Shown: positions 8,858 through 18,023 of the stretch, one piece after another
How the letters are laid out: each line of letters opens with the position of its first letter
Position numbering within the stretch: the first letter of the stretch is position 1
Assembly: GCF_018131075.1 (NCBI RefSeq)
Contig: NZ_JAFCLS010000016.1
Coordinates: forward strand, 1-64,000
Direction of reading: 5' to 3'
Source: Bradyrhizobium sp. JYMT SZCCT0428
Lineage (GTDB): Bacteria; Pseudomonadota; Alphaproteobacteria; Rhizobiales; Xanthobacteraceae
DNA: 64,000 nt
Notes under the pieces: generated by a model
Database searches by the model: none
What the model saw: only the letters and a program-made list of their open reading frames with translations
What the model was told of the DNA's origin: nothing
Made by a program: the position numbers and the translations under genes

Positions 8858-9055
8858 GTGACACCAAGAGAGTTCCACTCGCGTTTCGTCACCCGACGTC
8901 AACTGACACGGATGATCTGCCTTGGGGCAGCAGCGGATTTGCCCTCGCCCTGCCGGCGGGCGCCGCACTGGCGCAGTCGTCACTCCCGCGGATCACAGTG
9001 GAATCGCCGCAGCAGCGGGCGCAAGGCGATCGGCAAGGTGACCTATCGATGGTGA
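8858..9055 (+). pseudogene. Remnant of a TonB-dependent (siderophore-type) outer-membrane receptor
   Basis: Three pieces of a receptor gene are compressed into 198 bases. The first, from the ATG at 8858, reads MTPREFHSRFVTRRQLTR followed by MICLGAAA. One frame away, from 8935, comes a signal-peptide end and mature start: GFALALPAGAALAQSSLPRI then TVESPQQ. Back in the first frame the end is IGKVTYRW and a stop at 9053, the usual C-terminal beta-strand with terminal aromatic residue of TonB-dependent receptors. Full receptors have roughly 700 residues, so nearly the whole plug and barrel are missing. The PepSY gene 26 bases downstream is a usual neighbour of siderophore receptors, which supports the reading. 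Confidence 0.7.
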
Positions 9056-9080
9056 GGCAACCCCAACACGGGCGAACGCC

Positions 9081-10370
9081 ATGAGATCGATCTTCGGACG
9101 ACTGCATCGCTGGGCCGGCCTTCTCACGGCCGGCTTTCTGTTTTTCTCGGGCATCACCGGCGCGATCATCTCGTGGGATCACGAGATCGACGATTTGCTC
9201 AACAAGCAGCTGTTCGACGTGACCAGCAGCGGTCCGGCTATACCCTCCATCGATCTCGTCAAGCTGATCGAGCAGCGCGATCCCCGTGCGCGCGTCGTCC
9301 ACATGTTCATGACGCCGGAAAAAGACCACTCGCTGTGGTTCTTCGTGCTGCCGCGGATCGATCCCGCCACCGGCAAGCGATTCAGCCTCGATTACAATCA
9401 GATCTTCCTCGATCCCAACACCGGCGTAGAGCTCGGGCGGCGCTACTGGGGCGCGGTGTGGCCGGTGACGCGCGAGAACTTCGTCTCGTTCCTCTACAGG
9501 CTGCACTACACCATGCACATTCCGGAGTTCTGGGGCAGCGACCGCTGGGGCATGCGCGTGCTCGGCGTCATTGCCATCATCTGGACCATCGATTGCTTCG
9601 TCGGTTTCTATCTGACGCTGCCGTCGCGTCGCCGCGCCCGGGCGGGCCGCGCCCCTGCCGTCGAGCGCGAGCTCGGCCGTGGCTTTTGGGCGCGCTGGGC
9701 GCCGGCCTGGAAGATCAAGACCTCGGGCAGCACCTACCGGATCAATTTCGACATCCACCGCGCCTTCAGCCTGTGGACCTGGGCGCTGCTGTTCGTGATT
9801 GCCTTCACGGCGTTCTCGCTCAATTTGTATTTCGAGGTGTTCTCGCCGTTGATGAAGACGGTGTCGGACTACACCCCGACGCCCTATGAGCAGCGTCCTT
9901 ATCGGCATCTCGACGATCCGATCGAACCCAAGGTCAGCTTTGCCGACATCGCCGCGCGTGCGGCGGCCGACGGCAAGAGCCGCGGCTGGACCACGCCGGT
10001 CGGCTCGATCAACTATGGCCCGGCGCACGGCGTGTATGCCGCGGGCTTCTTCCACCCCGGCGACGATCATGGCAGCGGCGGCGTCGGCCCGGCGCAGCTT
10101 TATTACGACAGCGAGGACGGACGCCCGATCGGCGCGCGACTGCCATGGGTCGGCACCGCCGCCGACATCTTCGTGCAGGCGCAGTTCCCCCTGCATTCCG
10201 GCCGTATCGTCGGACTGCCCGGCCGCATCCTGATCTCGATCATGGGGCTCGTGGTTGCGGCGCTGTCGGTGACCGGCGTCGTGATCTGGTGGCGCAAGCG
10301 CCGCGCCCGGGTCCGGGTGCGCGAAACCGCGGCGGCACGACCTGGCGGACAGCTCGCGCCTGCGGAATAG
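9081..10370 (+). CDS. PepSY-associated transmembrane (iron-uptake type) protein
   Basis: A 429-residue inner-membrane protein of the PepSY_TM family. Four membrane segments are visible: residues about 13-35, 152-175, 230-255 and 375-395. The large periplasmic loops between TM1-TM2 and TM3-TM4 hold PepSY-like regions. Family signatures include LHRWAGLLTAGFLFFSGITG at the N-terminus, LHYTMHIP, and IHRAFSLWTWALLFV before TM3. Members often sit beside TonB-dependent receptors and are thought to take part in ferric-siderophore reduction or uptake. Here the partner receptor has been reduced to a remnant. It ends 5 bases from the convergent GNAT gene. Confidence 0.85.
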   Translation: MRSIFGRLHRWAGLLTAGFLFFSGITGAIISWDHEIDDLLNKQLFDVTSSGPAIPSIDLVKLIEQRDPRARVVHMFMTPEKDHSLWFFVLPRIDPATGKRFSLDYNQIFLDPNTGVELGRRYWGAVWPVTRENFVSFLYRLHYTMHIPEFWGSDRWGMRVLGVIAIIWTIDCFVGFYLTLPSRRRARAGRAPAVERELGRGFWARWAPAWKIKTSGSTYRINFDIHRAFSLWTWALLFVIAFTAFSLNLYFEVFSPLMKTVSDYTPTPYEQRPYRHLDDPIEPKVSFADIAARAAADGKSRGWTTPVGSINYGPAHGVYAAGFFHPGDDHGSGGVGPAQLYYDSEDGRPIGARLPWVGTAADIFVQAQFPLHSGRIVGLPGRILISIMGLVVAALSVTGVVIWWRKRRARVRVRETAAARPGGQLAPAE

Positions 10371-10375
10371 CGCCG

Positions 10376-11215
10376 CTATCCGAGCTCGAAGGTCGTGACC
10401 CCGAACACCCGCTCCAGCCGCAGCGGCGGGATCGCGCCGGTATACATCCGCGCGGTCTCGAACACCGGCGTGAGCCCGAGTTCTTGCGCCAACGCGACGG
10501 CGTCGCGGTTGATCGCGGGAACGTCGAGGAAGATCTCGCCGCCACCCACATCGGCCAGCAAAGCCGACAGAACCACCTCCGCCGTGGCGCGGTCGTCGGC
10601 AACCAGCGGGCCGATCTTGTGGCCCTGCCGGCATGGCCGGATCACGCCCCATCCGGCAAGCGCGCCATCGCGCAGGAGCGCACGGCCGCGATGCCCGGGC
10701 GCGTTGATCCAGGCGCGCAGGAAGGCGCTGCGCGGCGCCGGAAACACGGTCGCGTCGTAGGCCTCCACGGCCGCGATCGGAATTTCTCTCAGCGCGACGA
10801 CGCCGGTTGGCGCGGCCGGGGCCGCGACGGTACCGCCGTAACGGATGTTGGCATAAGCCAGTTCGAACGCGGACCGCCGGTAGTTTTGCTGCTGCGCCAC
10901 CACGCCGTCGAGCCCGATCACGCGGGGGCCCGCATGCGCGATGGCCGCGTTCCATATTTGCAGACCATGGCCCCGGCCGCGCAGATCAGCGCGCACGATA
11001 TAGAAACCGAGGAAGGAAAAATAATCGCTGTAATTGACACAGGAGATCGTCGCCGCCGGCGCGCCATCGAGCTCGCCGATGAAGAAGCCCTGGGGATCGA
11101 CTGACGCGAAGCAGGCGTCGTCGGCAAAGCCCGGGTTCCAGCCTTCGGCCGCCGCCCAATCGACGGCTATCGAGATTTCGTCCGGCCGCATCGGCCGGAT
11201 GCGCAAATTGTCCAT
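10376..11215 (-). CDS. GNAT-family N-acetyltransferase with second C-terminal domain
   Basis: A 279-residue protein starting at MDNLRIRPMRPDE (ATG at 11215). An upstream in-frame start at 11254 would add 13 residues but overlaps the preceding gene. Residues about 1-135 form a GNAT domain with FFIGELDGAPAATIS, FYIVRADLRGRGHG (acetyl-CoA binding pyrophosphate loop, R/Q-x-x-G-x-G/A type) and NYRRSAFELAY. The C-terminal half has the second domain seen in YitH-like two-domain acetyltransferases. The substrate is unknown. The ribosome site is weak. Confidence 0.75.
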   Translation of the reverse strand: MDNLRIRPMRPDEISIAVDWAAAEGWNPGFADDACFASVDPQGFFIGELDGAPAATISCVNYSDYFSFLGFYIVRADLRGRGHGLQIWNAAIAHAGPRVIGLDGVVAQQQNYRRSAFELAYANIRYGGTVAAPAAPTGVVALREIPIAAVEAYDATVFPAPRSAFLRAWINAPGHRGRALLRDGALAGWGVIRPCRQGHKIGPLVADDRATAEVVLSALLADVGGGEIFLDVPAINRDAVALAQELGLTPVFETARMYTGAIPPLRLERVFGVTTFELG

Positions 11216-11250
11216 GGCGGCGATCGCGCAGTTGGAGCCTTCAACCGATA

Positions 11251-11943
11251 TCACAAATTATTATGCGAAAACGCGATGTCCGCAATAACCGGCAGATGGT
11301 CGGAACAACTTCTTGCCTTGTCATCGGTCCACGCCTTCACGATCGTCCCGCTTGGGGTGGCGTAGATGCGGTCGAGACGCAGTATGGGAAGTCGCGACGG
11401 GAACGTCCGCAGCCGGGTTCGAACCGGACATCGCGATGCCAGGGCCCGGCGCACGGACCTGAACCAGAACCAGTCGTTGAAGTCACCGAGGACGATGGTC
11501 CAAGGCGCATCTACCAGCGCGGCGAGCGCCTGCGCCTGGGCGTAGCGCTCGTGCATGGAGAGGCCAAGATGGGTCGCCACCACAGTCACCTCGCCGATCG
11601 GCGTAAGGATGCGCGCGGAAATCGCCCGGCGCGGTTCCCGCTCCTGATAGGAGACGTCGGTCACTGCAGGTTCGCAGGCGAAGGGCCATCGGCTCAGCAG
11701 GACCTGGCCATAGTGGCCGTCCTGCGTGACGATGGAGTGGGCTTCCACGCGATGCTCGCCGACCGCGTCCGCCAGCCGCCCGAACACATCGTCAGAACGC
11801 CCTCGCGAGTCGACCTCCTGCAGCGCGACGACGTCGGGCGACCATTTCTCAATGACCGAACAGACGCCTTCAAGGTCGAAATCGGGATTGAGATTGAACG
11901 TGCCGTGCACGTTCCATGTCATGACGCGCAGCGTACCCGTCAC
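11251..11943 (-). CDS. Endonuclease/exonuclease/phosphatase-family protein
   Basis: A 230-residue metal-dependent phosphoesterase fold. The motifs in order are MTWNVHG (Asn), VALQEVD (metal-binding Glu), ATHLGL, VLGDFND (Asp/Asn) and SDHLPVIADI (catalytic Asp-His). The start is GTG at 11943, which overlaps the stop of the upstream phospholipase D gene as GTGA. This pairing with a PLD-VTT protein is common in alphaproteobacteria and suggests a role in phospholipid or phosphodiester turnover rather than DNA repair, though the substrate is not shown by the sequence. Confidence 0.85.
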   Translation of the reverse strand: MTGTLRVMTWNVHGTFNLNPDFDLEGVCSVIEKWSPDVVALQEVDSRGRSDDVFGRLADAVGEHRVEAHSIVTQDGHYGQVLLSRWPFACEPAVTDVSYQEREPRRAISARILTPIGEVTVVATHLGLSMHERYAQAQALAALVDAPWTIVLGDFNDWFWFRSVRRALASRCPVRTRLRTFPSRLPILRLDRIYATPSGTIVKAWTDDKARSCSDHLPVIADIAFSHNNL

Positions 11944-13973
11944 GTTCGCCGACCGCTCAGCCAGGTCACCAGGAACTGGACCGCGAGACAAACGGCGATC
12001 CACAGCACGATGGTCAGGCCGAGCGGCACGATGTTCGACCATGAGGCATTCCTGGCGAAGTCTGCGATCTGCGCGCCCAGCGCGGCCATCGTGATGATGC
12101 CCGGCGCCATTCCAAGCAGGGTTCCGATCAGAAAGTCGCTCAGTCGGAGCTGGCTCGCGCCGGCCAGAAGGTTGACCAGCGTAAAGGGAGCGATCGGGAC
12201 CATTCTGATCATCGCCACCGCGACAACGCCGCGGCCGGCGACGCGGTTCTGAACGCGCAAGGCGCGGGCGCCGAGTACCGCCTGAAGGCGTTTGTGACCC
12301 ATGAGACGGCCGATCATGAACAACAGCAGTGAGCTCAAGAGGACCCCGACTGTGGCGCTGAGGGCGCCGATCCAGGGCCCCAACGCGGCCGCCGTCGCGG
12401 CAATCAGGACGATCACCGGAAATACCACCAGCCCGCCCAGCACGAACAGCGCAACCGCATAGAGCGGCGCAAATGCCGATTGCGCGTGCTGCGAAATCAG
12501 CGAGGCTACATATCCAAGATCGGTGTAGCTGCTCAGCGGCGTATAGCGCCAGGCAAGGGCCAGTCCCGCCAACGCGACCGCCGTGCCGGCCGCCGCCATC
12601 ACGGTACGCCCGTTCCACATCCGCCGCGCGGTGCGCTGAAGGTTGAGCGGATGCCTGGGATCCGCAATCGGCTGGACGATGCCGATCAGCGCCGGCGCAT
12701 GTTCGAAATCGATCGGCACCAGTGCCCTGCCCGCGCCACTCGCCGCATGGCGGTCGATAAATCCAAACAGGTCGTCCTCATTGTCCGCGATGACAGATTC
12801 ATCGAGCCCGCAAAAATGCCCGATCAAGCGGCGCCGCTGGCTGCGGATGAAATCACGGTGACGTTCGGACGTCGCCTCGAACGCCAGGTCGCATTCGGTA
12901 TCCGCCCCCATGGAGCGGTTGTTGATATTGGCGGAGCCGACACGGAGAAAGCCGTCGTCGACGATCATGACCTTGCTGTGCACCATCACTGCCGCGGATG
13001 ATTTCGCATCGGCGACCGACGGATAGAGGATACGAAGACGATCGGTAACGCCGGCGGCAATGAACGGATCGAGGAAGCCTCCCCGGCCGCCCTGCATCGC
13101 CTGGGATTCGAACCATGACGAATGCCCCTTCGGGGTCACGATGAGAACACGTAAGCCGGGAACGTCCACCATCCGCCGCGCCAGCAAGCGCGCGATCTCG
13201 TTCGCGCTGGTGAACTGGTTCTCGATATAGATGAAGCGGTTCGCCGCGTTGATCGAGGCCTCGAACAACCGGGCGACCTCATCTATTTCCTCGCAGGTCT
13301 CGGTTTTCGGCTCGGTTCTCGCGATGCCGGCCGTGATCGCCCGCGCCTGCGCCGGTACGGATGCCGGCCAATGATCGCCTGCGACGGGCAGCAAGGGTTC
13401 GCTGGTGCAGCCGGCCGCCGTCCACCTCGCGATTGCGATTTCGCCGAGCGCGGCAGCCGCCGATCCCTCGACCATGCACTGGACATCGTGGAATGGCGGG
13501 TAAGGCTTGCCGTCGGGATCCCTGCGCAACGGATGATCGAGTCGGTGCTCGCTGGTGTCCCACCTGCGGATCGTGAGGTCGAGGCCGCCGACGAAGGCGA
13601 TCGCATTGTCGACCACGACGATCTTCTGATGCTGCGCGGAGCCCAGTGGCAGACAGGCATCCAGGCAAAAGCGAAGCCGTCCGTCACATCCGGACGTGAA
13701 TTTTTTGGCGGAGTTCCATTCGCGCTCCGAGGCATATAGCGCCGCGAAGTCCCAGGTCAGGATGTTGATGCGCAGCGCCGGCTTGCTCTGCAGCAAGGCC
13801 TTCAGGAACGCGCCGAGCTTGACCGGCAATCCATCTTCGGCGCGGCCTGACGGCCCCACCAGGTCCGTCTCGCTGTGAATATCCCAGCCGACGATATAGA
13901 CCTGCCGCTCCGCGCGGAGCAGCACGTCCCGCAGGGCCGCGAAATATTCGGCCGCGTCGTTCAGCACCGCCAC
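11940..13973 (-). CDS. Phospholipase D-like / cardiolipin-synthase-type protein fused to a VTT (DedA-like) membrane domain
   Basis: At least 677 residues. The N-terminal 470 or so residues carry two HKD motifs, HQKIVVVDNAIAFVGG and HSKVMIVDDGFLRVGS, which form the PLD active site. The C-terminal 200 residues are membrane-embedded with six or so hydrophobic segments and the VTT/SNARE-associated pattern (PIAPFTLVNLLAGAS, IGTLLGMAPG). It probably transfers or hydrolyses phosphatidyl groups at the inner membrane. The called GTG start at 13973 cuts into a conserved N-terminus: the same frame continues upstream as ILVPGQTIWKKGEASR to a stop at 14045 without ATG, GTG or TTG. The true start may therefore be CTG at 14039, or an indel hides it. 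Confidence 0.85.
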   Translation of the reverse strand: MAVLNDAAEYFAALRDVLLRAERQVYIVGWDIHSETDLVGPSGRAEDGLPVKLGAFLKALLQSKPALRINILTWDFAALYASEREWNSAKKFTSGCDGRLRFCLDACLPLGSAQHQKIVVVDNAIAFVGGLDLTIRRWDTSEHRLDHPLRRDPDGKPYPPFHDVQCMVEGSAAAALGEIAIARWTAAGCTSEPLLPVAGDHWPASVPAQARAITAGIARTEPKTETCEEIDEVARLFEASINAANRFIYIENQFTSANEIARLLARRMVDVPGLRVLIVTPKGHSSWFESQAMQGGRGGFLDPFIAAGVTDRLRILYPSVADAKSSAAVMVHSKVMIVDDGFLRVGSANINNRSMGADTECDLAFEATSERHRDFIRSQRRRLIGHFCGLDESVIADNEDDLFGFIDRHAASGAGRALVPIDFEHAPALIGIVQPIADPRHPLNLQRTARRMWNGRTVMAAAGTAVALAGLALAWRYTPLSSYTDLGYVASLISQHAQSAFAPLYAVALFVLGGLVVFPVIVLIAATAAALGPWIGALSATVGVLLSSLLLFMIGRLMGHKRLQAVLGARALRVQNRVAGRGVVAVAMIRMVPIAPFTLVNLLAGASQLRLSDFLIGTLLGMAPGIITMAALGAQIADFARNASWSNIVPLGLTIVLWIAVCLAVQFLVTWLSGRRT

Positions 13974-14179
13974 CCGGCTTGCTTCGCCCTTTTTCCAGAT
14001 GGTCTGGCCAGGGACGAGAATCGATGCACGTTGAAGCAGTCGTCACCTCTGCGGAATGAGTACATATCCCATTCAAACGCCCGGGAACTTGCTGAGTTCC
14101 TTCCTGGCAGTGGCGACGGATCATTGCGAACAAAGCGAGAATCAGTGACCGTTGATTCGCCCCTGGGGACGAACCATCC

Positions 14180-16243
14180 GTGTCAATTGCCGCTGCCTAT
14201 CTCGACAATCTCAATCCGGAACAGCGCCGTGCGGTCGAGCATGGTGCGATCGGACCGGGCCCTGTTGCGCCCTTGCTGGTGATTGCCGGAGCCGGATCCG
14301 GCAAGACCAACACGCTTGCGCATCGCGTAGCCCATCTGATCGTCAGCGGTGCCGACCCCCGCCGCATTCTTCTCATGACGTTTTCACGCCGCGCCGCGTC
14401 CGAAATGACCAGGCGCGTTGAACGGATCGCGCGGAAGGTGATGGGTGGCAATGCCGGCGTGATGACCGATGCCCTGGCCTGGGCAGGCACCTTCCACGGC
14501 ATCGGCGCGCGTCTGCTTCGTGAATACTCCGACCAGATCGGCCTCAACCCCGCCTTCACGATCCACGACCGCGAAGACTCCGCCGACCTCATGAATCTGG
14601 TCCGGCATGATCTTGGCTTCTCCAGGACCGAAGACCGTTTCCCGACCAAGGGTACGTGTCTTGCGATCTACTCGCGATGCGTCAACGCCGAGGCGCCGAT
14701 CGAGCAGGTTTTGGGGGCATCGTTCCCCTGGTGCGCCGGATGGGCGACTGAGCTGAAAGAATTGTTCGCCGGTTATGTCGAGGCCAAACAGCGCCAGAAC
14801 GTGCTCGATTATGACGACCTGCTGCTCTACTGGGCGCAGGCCATGAACGAGCCTGAAATCGCCGACGATATCGGCGGCCGCTTCGACCATGTCCTGGTCG
14901 ATGAATATCAGGACACCAACCGTCTGCAGTCATCCATTCTGTTGGCACTCAAGCCCGGCGGCCACGGCCTCACCGTCGTCGGCGACGATGCGCAGGCGAT
15001 CTATTCATTCCGCGCGGCGACGGTGCGCAACATCCTCGACTTCCCGACGCAATTCTCGCCACCGGCCAGCATCATCACGCTTGACCGAAACTATCGGTCG
15101 ACACAGGCCATCCTGGCCGCGGCCAACGGCGTGATCGATCTGGCCCGCGAGCGCTTCACCAAGAATCTCTGGACCGACCGGAGCTCTGGCACGAAGCCTC
15201 AGCTTGTCACGGTGCGCGACGAAGCCGACCAGGCGCGCTGCATCGTGGAACGCGTTCTGGAGAACCGGGAGTCCGGCGCGCGGCTGAAGGAGCAGGCCGT
15301 CCTGTTCCGGACATCCAGCCATAGCGGTCCGCTGGAAGTCGAGTTGACCCGGCGCAACATCCCGTTCGTCAAGTTTGGCGGTTTGAAATTCCTCGATGCC
15401 GCTCACGTCAAGGACATGCTGGCGCTGCTGCGCTTCGTCGAGAACCCGCGCGACCGGGTGGCCGGCTTCCGGCTGATGCACCTGATTCCGGGCGTCGGCC
15501 CCGCCTCGGCGCAGCGCGTGCTCGATCACATGGCCAATGATCCCGATCCGATGGCAGCCCTTGCCCGGGCACCGATCCCGCCGCGCGCCGGCGAGGACTG
15601 GAAAGCATTCACCGCCGTCCTTGCGGACCTGCGTCATTCAACCTGGCCGGCCGACCTCGAACGCGCGCGTTCGTGGTACGAGCCGCACCTCGACCGCATT
15701 CACGAGGATGCCGAAACCCGCCGGGCCGACCTCATCCAGCTCGAACAGATTGCGAGCGGATATGCTTCCCGCGAACGCTTCCTCACCGAACTGACGCTCG
15801 ATCCGCCCGACGCCACCAGCGACCAGGCCGGCGTTCCCCTGCTCGACGAGGACTATTTGATCCTGTCGACGATCCATTCCGCCAAGGGCCAGGAGTGGAA
15901 GTCGGTGTACGTGCTCAATGTGGTCGATGGGTGCATGCCCTCGGACCTTGGTACCGGAACGACGGCCGAGATCGAAGAAGAACGACGGCTGCTTTACGTC
16001 GCCATGACCAGGGCCAAGGACGATCTGCATCTTGTCGTCCCGCAGCGTTTCTTCACGCACGGGCAGCACGCGAAGGGCGACCGCCACGTCTATGCCTCGA
16101 GAACCCGTTTCATTCCCGCTTCCCTGCTCGCCTTGTTCGACAAGACGACCTGGCCAATTGCAGTGACGGGAGCCGCCTCCCGGCCCGCAAGCAATGGTCC
16201 GCGCATTGACGTCGGTGCACGCATGCGCGGGATGTGGCGCTAG
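14180..16243 (+). CDS. UvrD/Rep-family ATP-dependent DNA helicase
   Basis: A 687-residue superfamily 1A 3'-5' helicase with all motifs in order: Walker A AGAGSGKT (about residue 38), motif Ia LMTFSRRAASEM, Walker B VLVDEYQDT, motif III VVGDDAQAIYSFR, motif IV DRNYRS, motif V STIHSAKGQEW and motif VI RRLLYVAMTRAKD. The start is GTG. The length matches compact UvrD-like helicases that lack nuclease domains, and it is distinct from the longer chromosomal UvrD and AddA types. The role is probably DNA repair or replication restart. It is divergent from the PLD operon. Confidence 0.9.
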   Translation: MSIAAAYLDNLNPEQRRAVEHGAIGPGPVAPLLVIAGAGSGKTNTLAHRVAHLIVSGADPRRILLMTFSRRAASEMTRRVERIARKVMGGNAGVMTDALAWAGTFHGIGARLLREYSDQIGLNPAFTIHDREDSADLMNLVRHDLGFSRTEDRFPTKGTCLAIYSRCVNAEAPIEQVLGASFPWCAGWATELKELFAGYVEAKQRQNVLDYDDLLLYWAQAMNEPEIADDIGGRFDHVLVDEYQDTNRLQSSILLALKPGGHGLTVVGDDAQAIYSFRAATVRNILDFPTQFSPPASIITLDRNYRSTQAILAAANGVIDLARERFTKNLWTDRSSGTKPQLVTVRDEADQARCIVERVLENRESGARLKEQAVLFRTSSHSGPLEVELTRRNIPFVKFGGLKFLDAAHVKDMLALLRFVENPRDRVAGFRLMHLIPGVGPASAQRVLDHMANDPDPMAALARAPIPPRAGEDWKAFTAVLADLRHSTWPADLERARSWYEPHLDRIHEDAETRRADLIQLEQIASGYASRERFLTELTLDPPDATSDQAGVPLLDEDYLILSTIHSAKGQEWKSVYVLNVVDGCMPSDLGTGTTAEIEEERRLLYVAMTRAKDDLHLVVPQRFFTHGQHAKGDRHVYASRTRFIPASLLALFDKTTWPIAVTGAASRPASNGPRIDVGARMRGMWR

Positions 16244-16415
16244 TCCGCTGGGCATCTGCCAACGAGATGAGCAGTTCGCAGAGCTGCGCTGGTTCCAATT
16301 GTCTTATGTTTGCAACAGGCGCGGCGAAAATTTCCGGCGACACAATCGCGCCGCAGGAAAATCCAAATTGAAAACGCAACTGGTCCCCGATCGACGCAAA
16401 TCAGGGGACAACTGA

Positions 16416-16652
16416 ATGCGACATGAACGAAATCGGATGAATGGCGATGGGGAACCGGGTGGCTACAGTTTCTTTTTTCAGATCGCGAATGACGGTGAAC
16501 GGCGGGCCTGTTGCGTCAAAGTCGACGCGCCAAGCATGCAGGAGGCATCGGTTCTGTTCCGCGAGAAATGGCCTGTTATCGAATCGATGGCGCGCGACGG
16601 CATCAAGGACGGGGTCGTCGAGGACGGTGTGATTACGCTCGTGATGCCGTAA
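16416..16652 (+). CDS. Small hypothetical protein
   Basis: A 78-residue protein without recognised domain. It has AGGGG 9 bases before the ATG and a plausible soluble alpha/beta composition (SFFFQIANDGERRACCVKVD, then a helix around MQEASVLFREKWPVIESMA and a strand GVITLVMP). It is followed at once by a palindromic repeat. Coding status is moderately supported by the ribosome site and the conserved-looking sequence only. Confidence 0.5.
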   Translation: MRHERNRMNGDGEPGGYSFFFQIANDGERRACCVKVDAPSMQEASVLFREKWPVIESMARDGIKDGVVEDGVITLVMP

Positions 16653-16665
16653 CCACGGGCGACGA

Positions 16666-16792
16666 TTGTAGGGCGGGTTAGGCGAAGCCGTAACCCACCG
16701 CCATGGGAAGCAAGTTGGTGGGTTACGCTTTCCGCCTTCGCTCTTCGAGCTACGGCGAGACAAGGCGCTTTGCCCACCCTACGAAGCAACGC
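16666..16792. repeat. Palindromic intergenic repeat (GGGCGGGTTA...TGCCCACCCTAC type)
   Basis: The ends are near-perfect inverted repeats: GTAGGGCGGGTTA on the left and TTTGCCCACCCTAC on the right. An inner pair, CGTAACCCACC and GGTGGGTTACG, flanks the centre. It resembles short repeats scattered between genes in Bradyrhizobium. It lies between the small gene and the convergent FAH gene, so its hairpins may also end transcription. Confidence 0.65.
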
Positions 16793-17964
16793 TACAGCAC
16801 CTTCCGCTTCGCCAGGTTCCGCATCAGTTCGCCGATGCCGAACGTCCAGGGCTCGCACTCGTCGCTGGTGCGCATGCGGTTCACGAGCTTTCCGAGTTGC
16901 GGCGCCGAAATCGTGACGATGTCGTCGCGCTTGTGGGTAAAGCCCTCGCCCGGCGCATCGCGGTCTTTCACGGGCGCGAACATCGTGCCGAGGAACAGCG
17001 CAAAACCATCGGGATATTGATGCACCGGTCCGATGGTCTGCGCTACGAGGTCGGTGGGGTCGCGGCTGATCTTGCTGATCGAGGAATGGCCGTCGAGGAC
17101 AAAACCGTCCTGCCCCTTCACGGTCAGCCCGACATCCATCTTCCTGACGTCGTCGAGCGAAAAACCATTGTCGAACAGCCGCAGCAGCGGGCCGACGGCG
17201 CAGGAGGCGTTGTTGTCCTTGGCCTTCGACAACAGCAGCGCCGAGCGCCCCTCGAAGTCGCGCAGATTGACGTCGTTGCCGAGCATCGCGCCGACAATCG
17301 CGCCGCGGCTCGACACCACGAGCACGACTTCCGGCTCCGGATTGTTCCAGGTCGATTTCGGATGCAGGCCGGCGTCCATGCCGGTGCCGACGGAAGACAT
17401 CGTCGGCGCCTTGGTGAACACTTCGGCGTCCGGACCGATGCCGACTTCCAGATACTGGCTCCAGGCGTTCTGCTCGATCAGCACCGACTTCAGCTTCATC
17501 GCTTCGCCCGATCCGGGCTTGAGCTTTGAAAGGTCGTCGCCGACCAGCCGCACCACTTCCTTGCGGATCGCGTCCGCCGAGGCCGGATTGCCGCGCGCCC
17601 GCTCCTCGATCACGCGCTCCAGCATCGAGATTGCGAACGTGACGCCCGCGGCTTTCAGGACCTGCAGGTCGAGCGGCGCCAGCAGCCAGGGTTTTGCCCG
17701 GTCACGCCGATCGGGCGGCGTGTTGGCGACGATGCTTTCGAGATCGCCGATCCGCGTGCCCGCGGTGCCGCGCAGCGCGTTCGCGGGGTTGGCCTCCTCG
17801 CACAGCGCACTGACGGTGGAGAACCGTGCACTGACATCGAAGACGCCGTCGCTGCGGACTGCGACCACGGCCGGGCCTGCCAGATCTGGCATCCAGACCC
17901 GCCCCACCAGCGTGCCATTAGCGCCGTCTTCCGGCAGGACGTCTTTTGCGGTTAGTGTGATCAT
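16792..17964 (-). CDS. Fumarylacetoacetate-hydrolase-family protein
   Basis: A 390-residue protein of the FAH superfamily, whose members hydrolyse, hydrate or dehydrate 2-oxo or beta-diketo acids with a divalent metal. The C-terminal FAH core has the metal-binding Glu/Asp cluster around NPEPEVVLVVSSRG and GNDVNLRDFEGRSALLLSKAKD. The N-terminal extension of about 100 residues is typical of the longer, sugar-acid-linked members. A strong ribosome site (GGGGAG) precedes the ATG at 17964. No catabolic neighbour defines the substrate, so the specific reaction is open. Confidence 0.8.
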   Translation of the reverse strand: MITLTAKDVLPEDGANGTLVGRVWMPDLAGPAVVAVRSDGVFDVSARFSTVSALCEEANPANALRGTAGTRIGDLESIVANTPPDRRDRAKPWLLAPLDLQVLKAAGVTFAISMLERVIEERARGNPASADAIRKEVVRLVGDDLSKLKPGSGEAMKLKSVLIEQNAWSQYLEVGIGPDAEVFTKAPTMSSVGTGMDAGLHPKSTWNNPEPEVVLVVSSRGAIVGAMLGNDVNLRDFEGRSALLLSKAKDNNASCAVGPLLRLFDNGFSLDDVRKMDVGLTVKGQDGFVLDGHSSISKISRDPTDLVAQTIGPVHQYPDGFALFLGTMFAPVKDRDAPGEGFTHKRDDIVTISAPQLGKLVNRMRTSDECEPWTFGIGELMRNLAKRKVL

Positions 17965-18023
17965 TTGCTCGTCTCCCCTTGCGACTGGTTTTTTGTCACT
18001 CTACACGCCCGGCGGCCACGACG

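Noticed and set aside
8889..10955. A 688-codon minus-strand open frame across the PepSY and GNAT genes
   Set aside because: Its composition is Arg/Ala/Gly-rich without motifs, and it conflicts with two well-supported genes.
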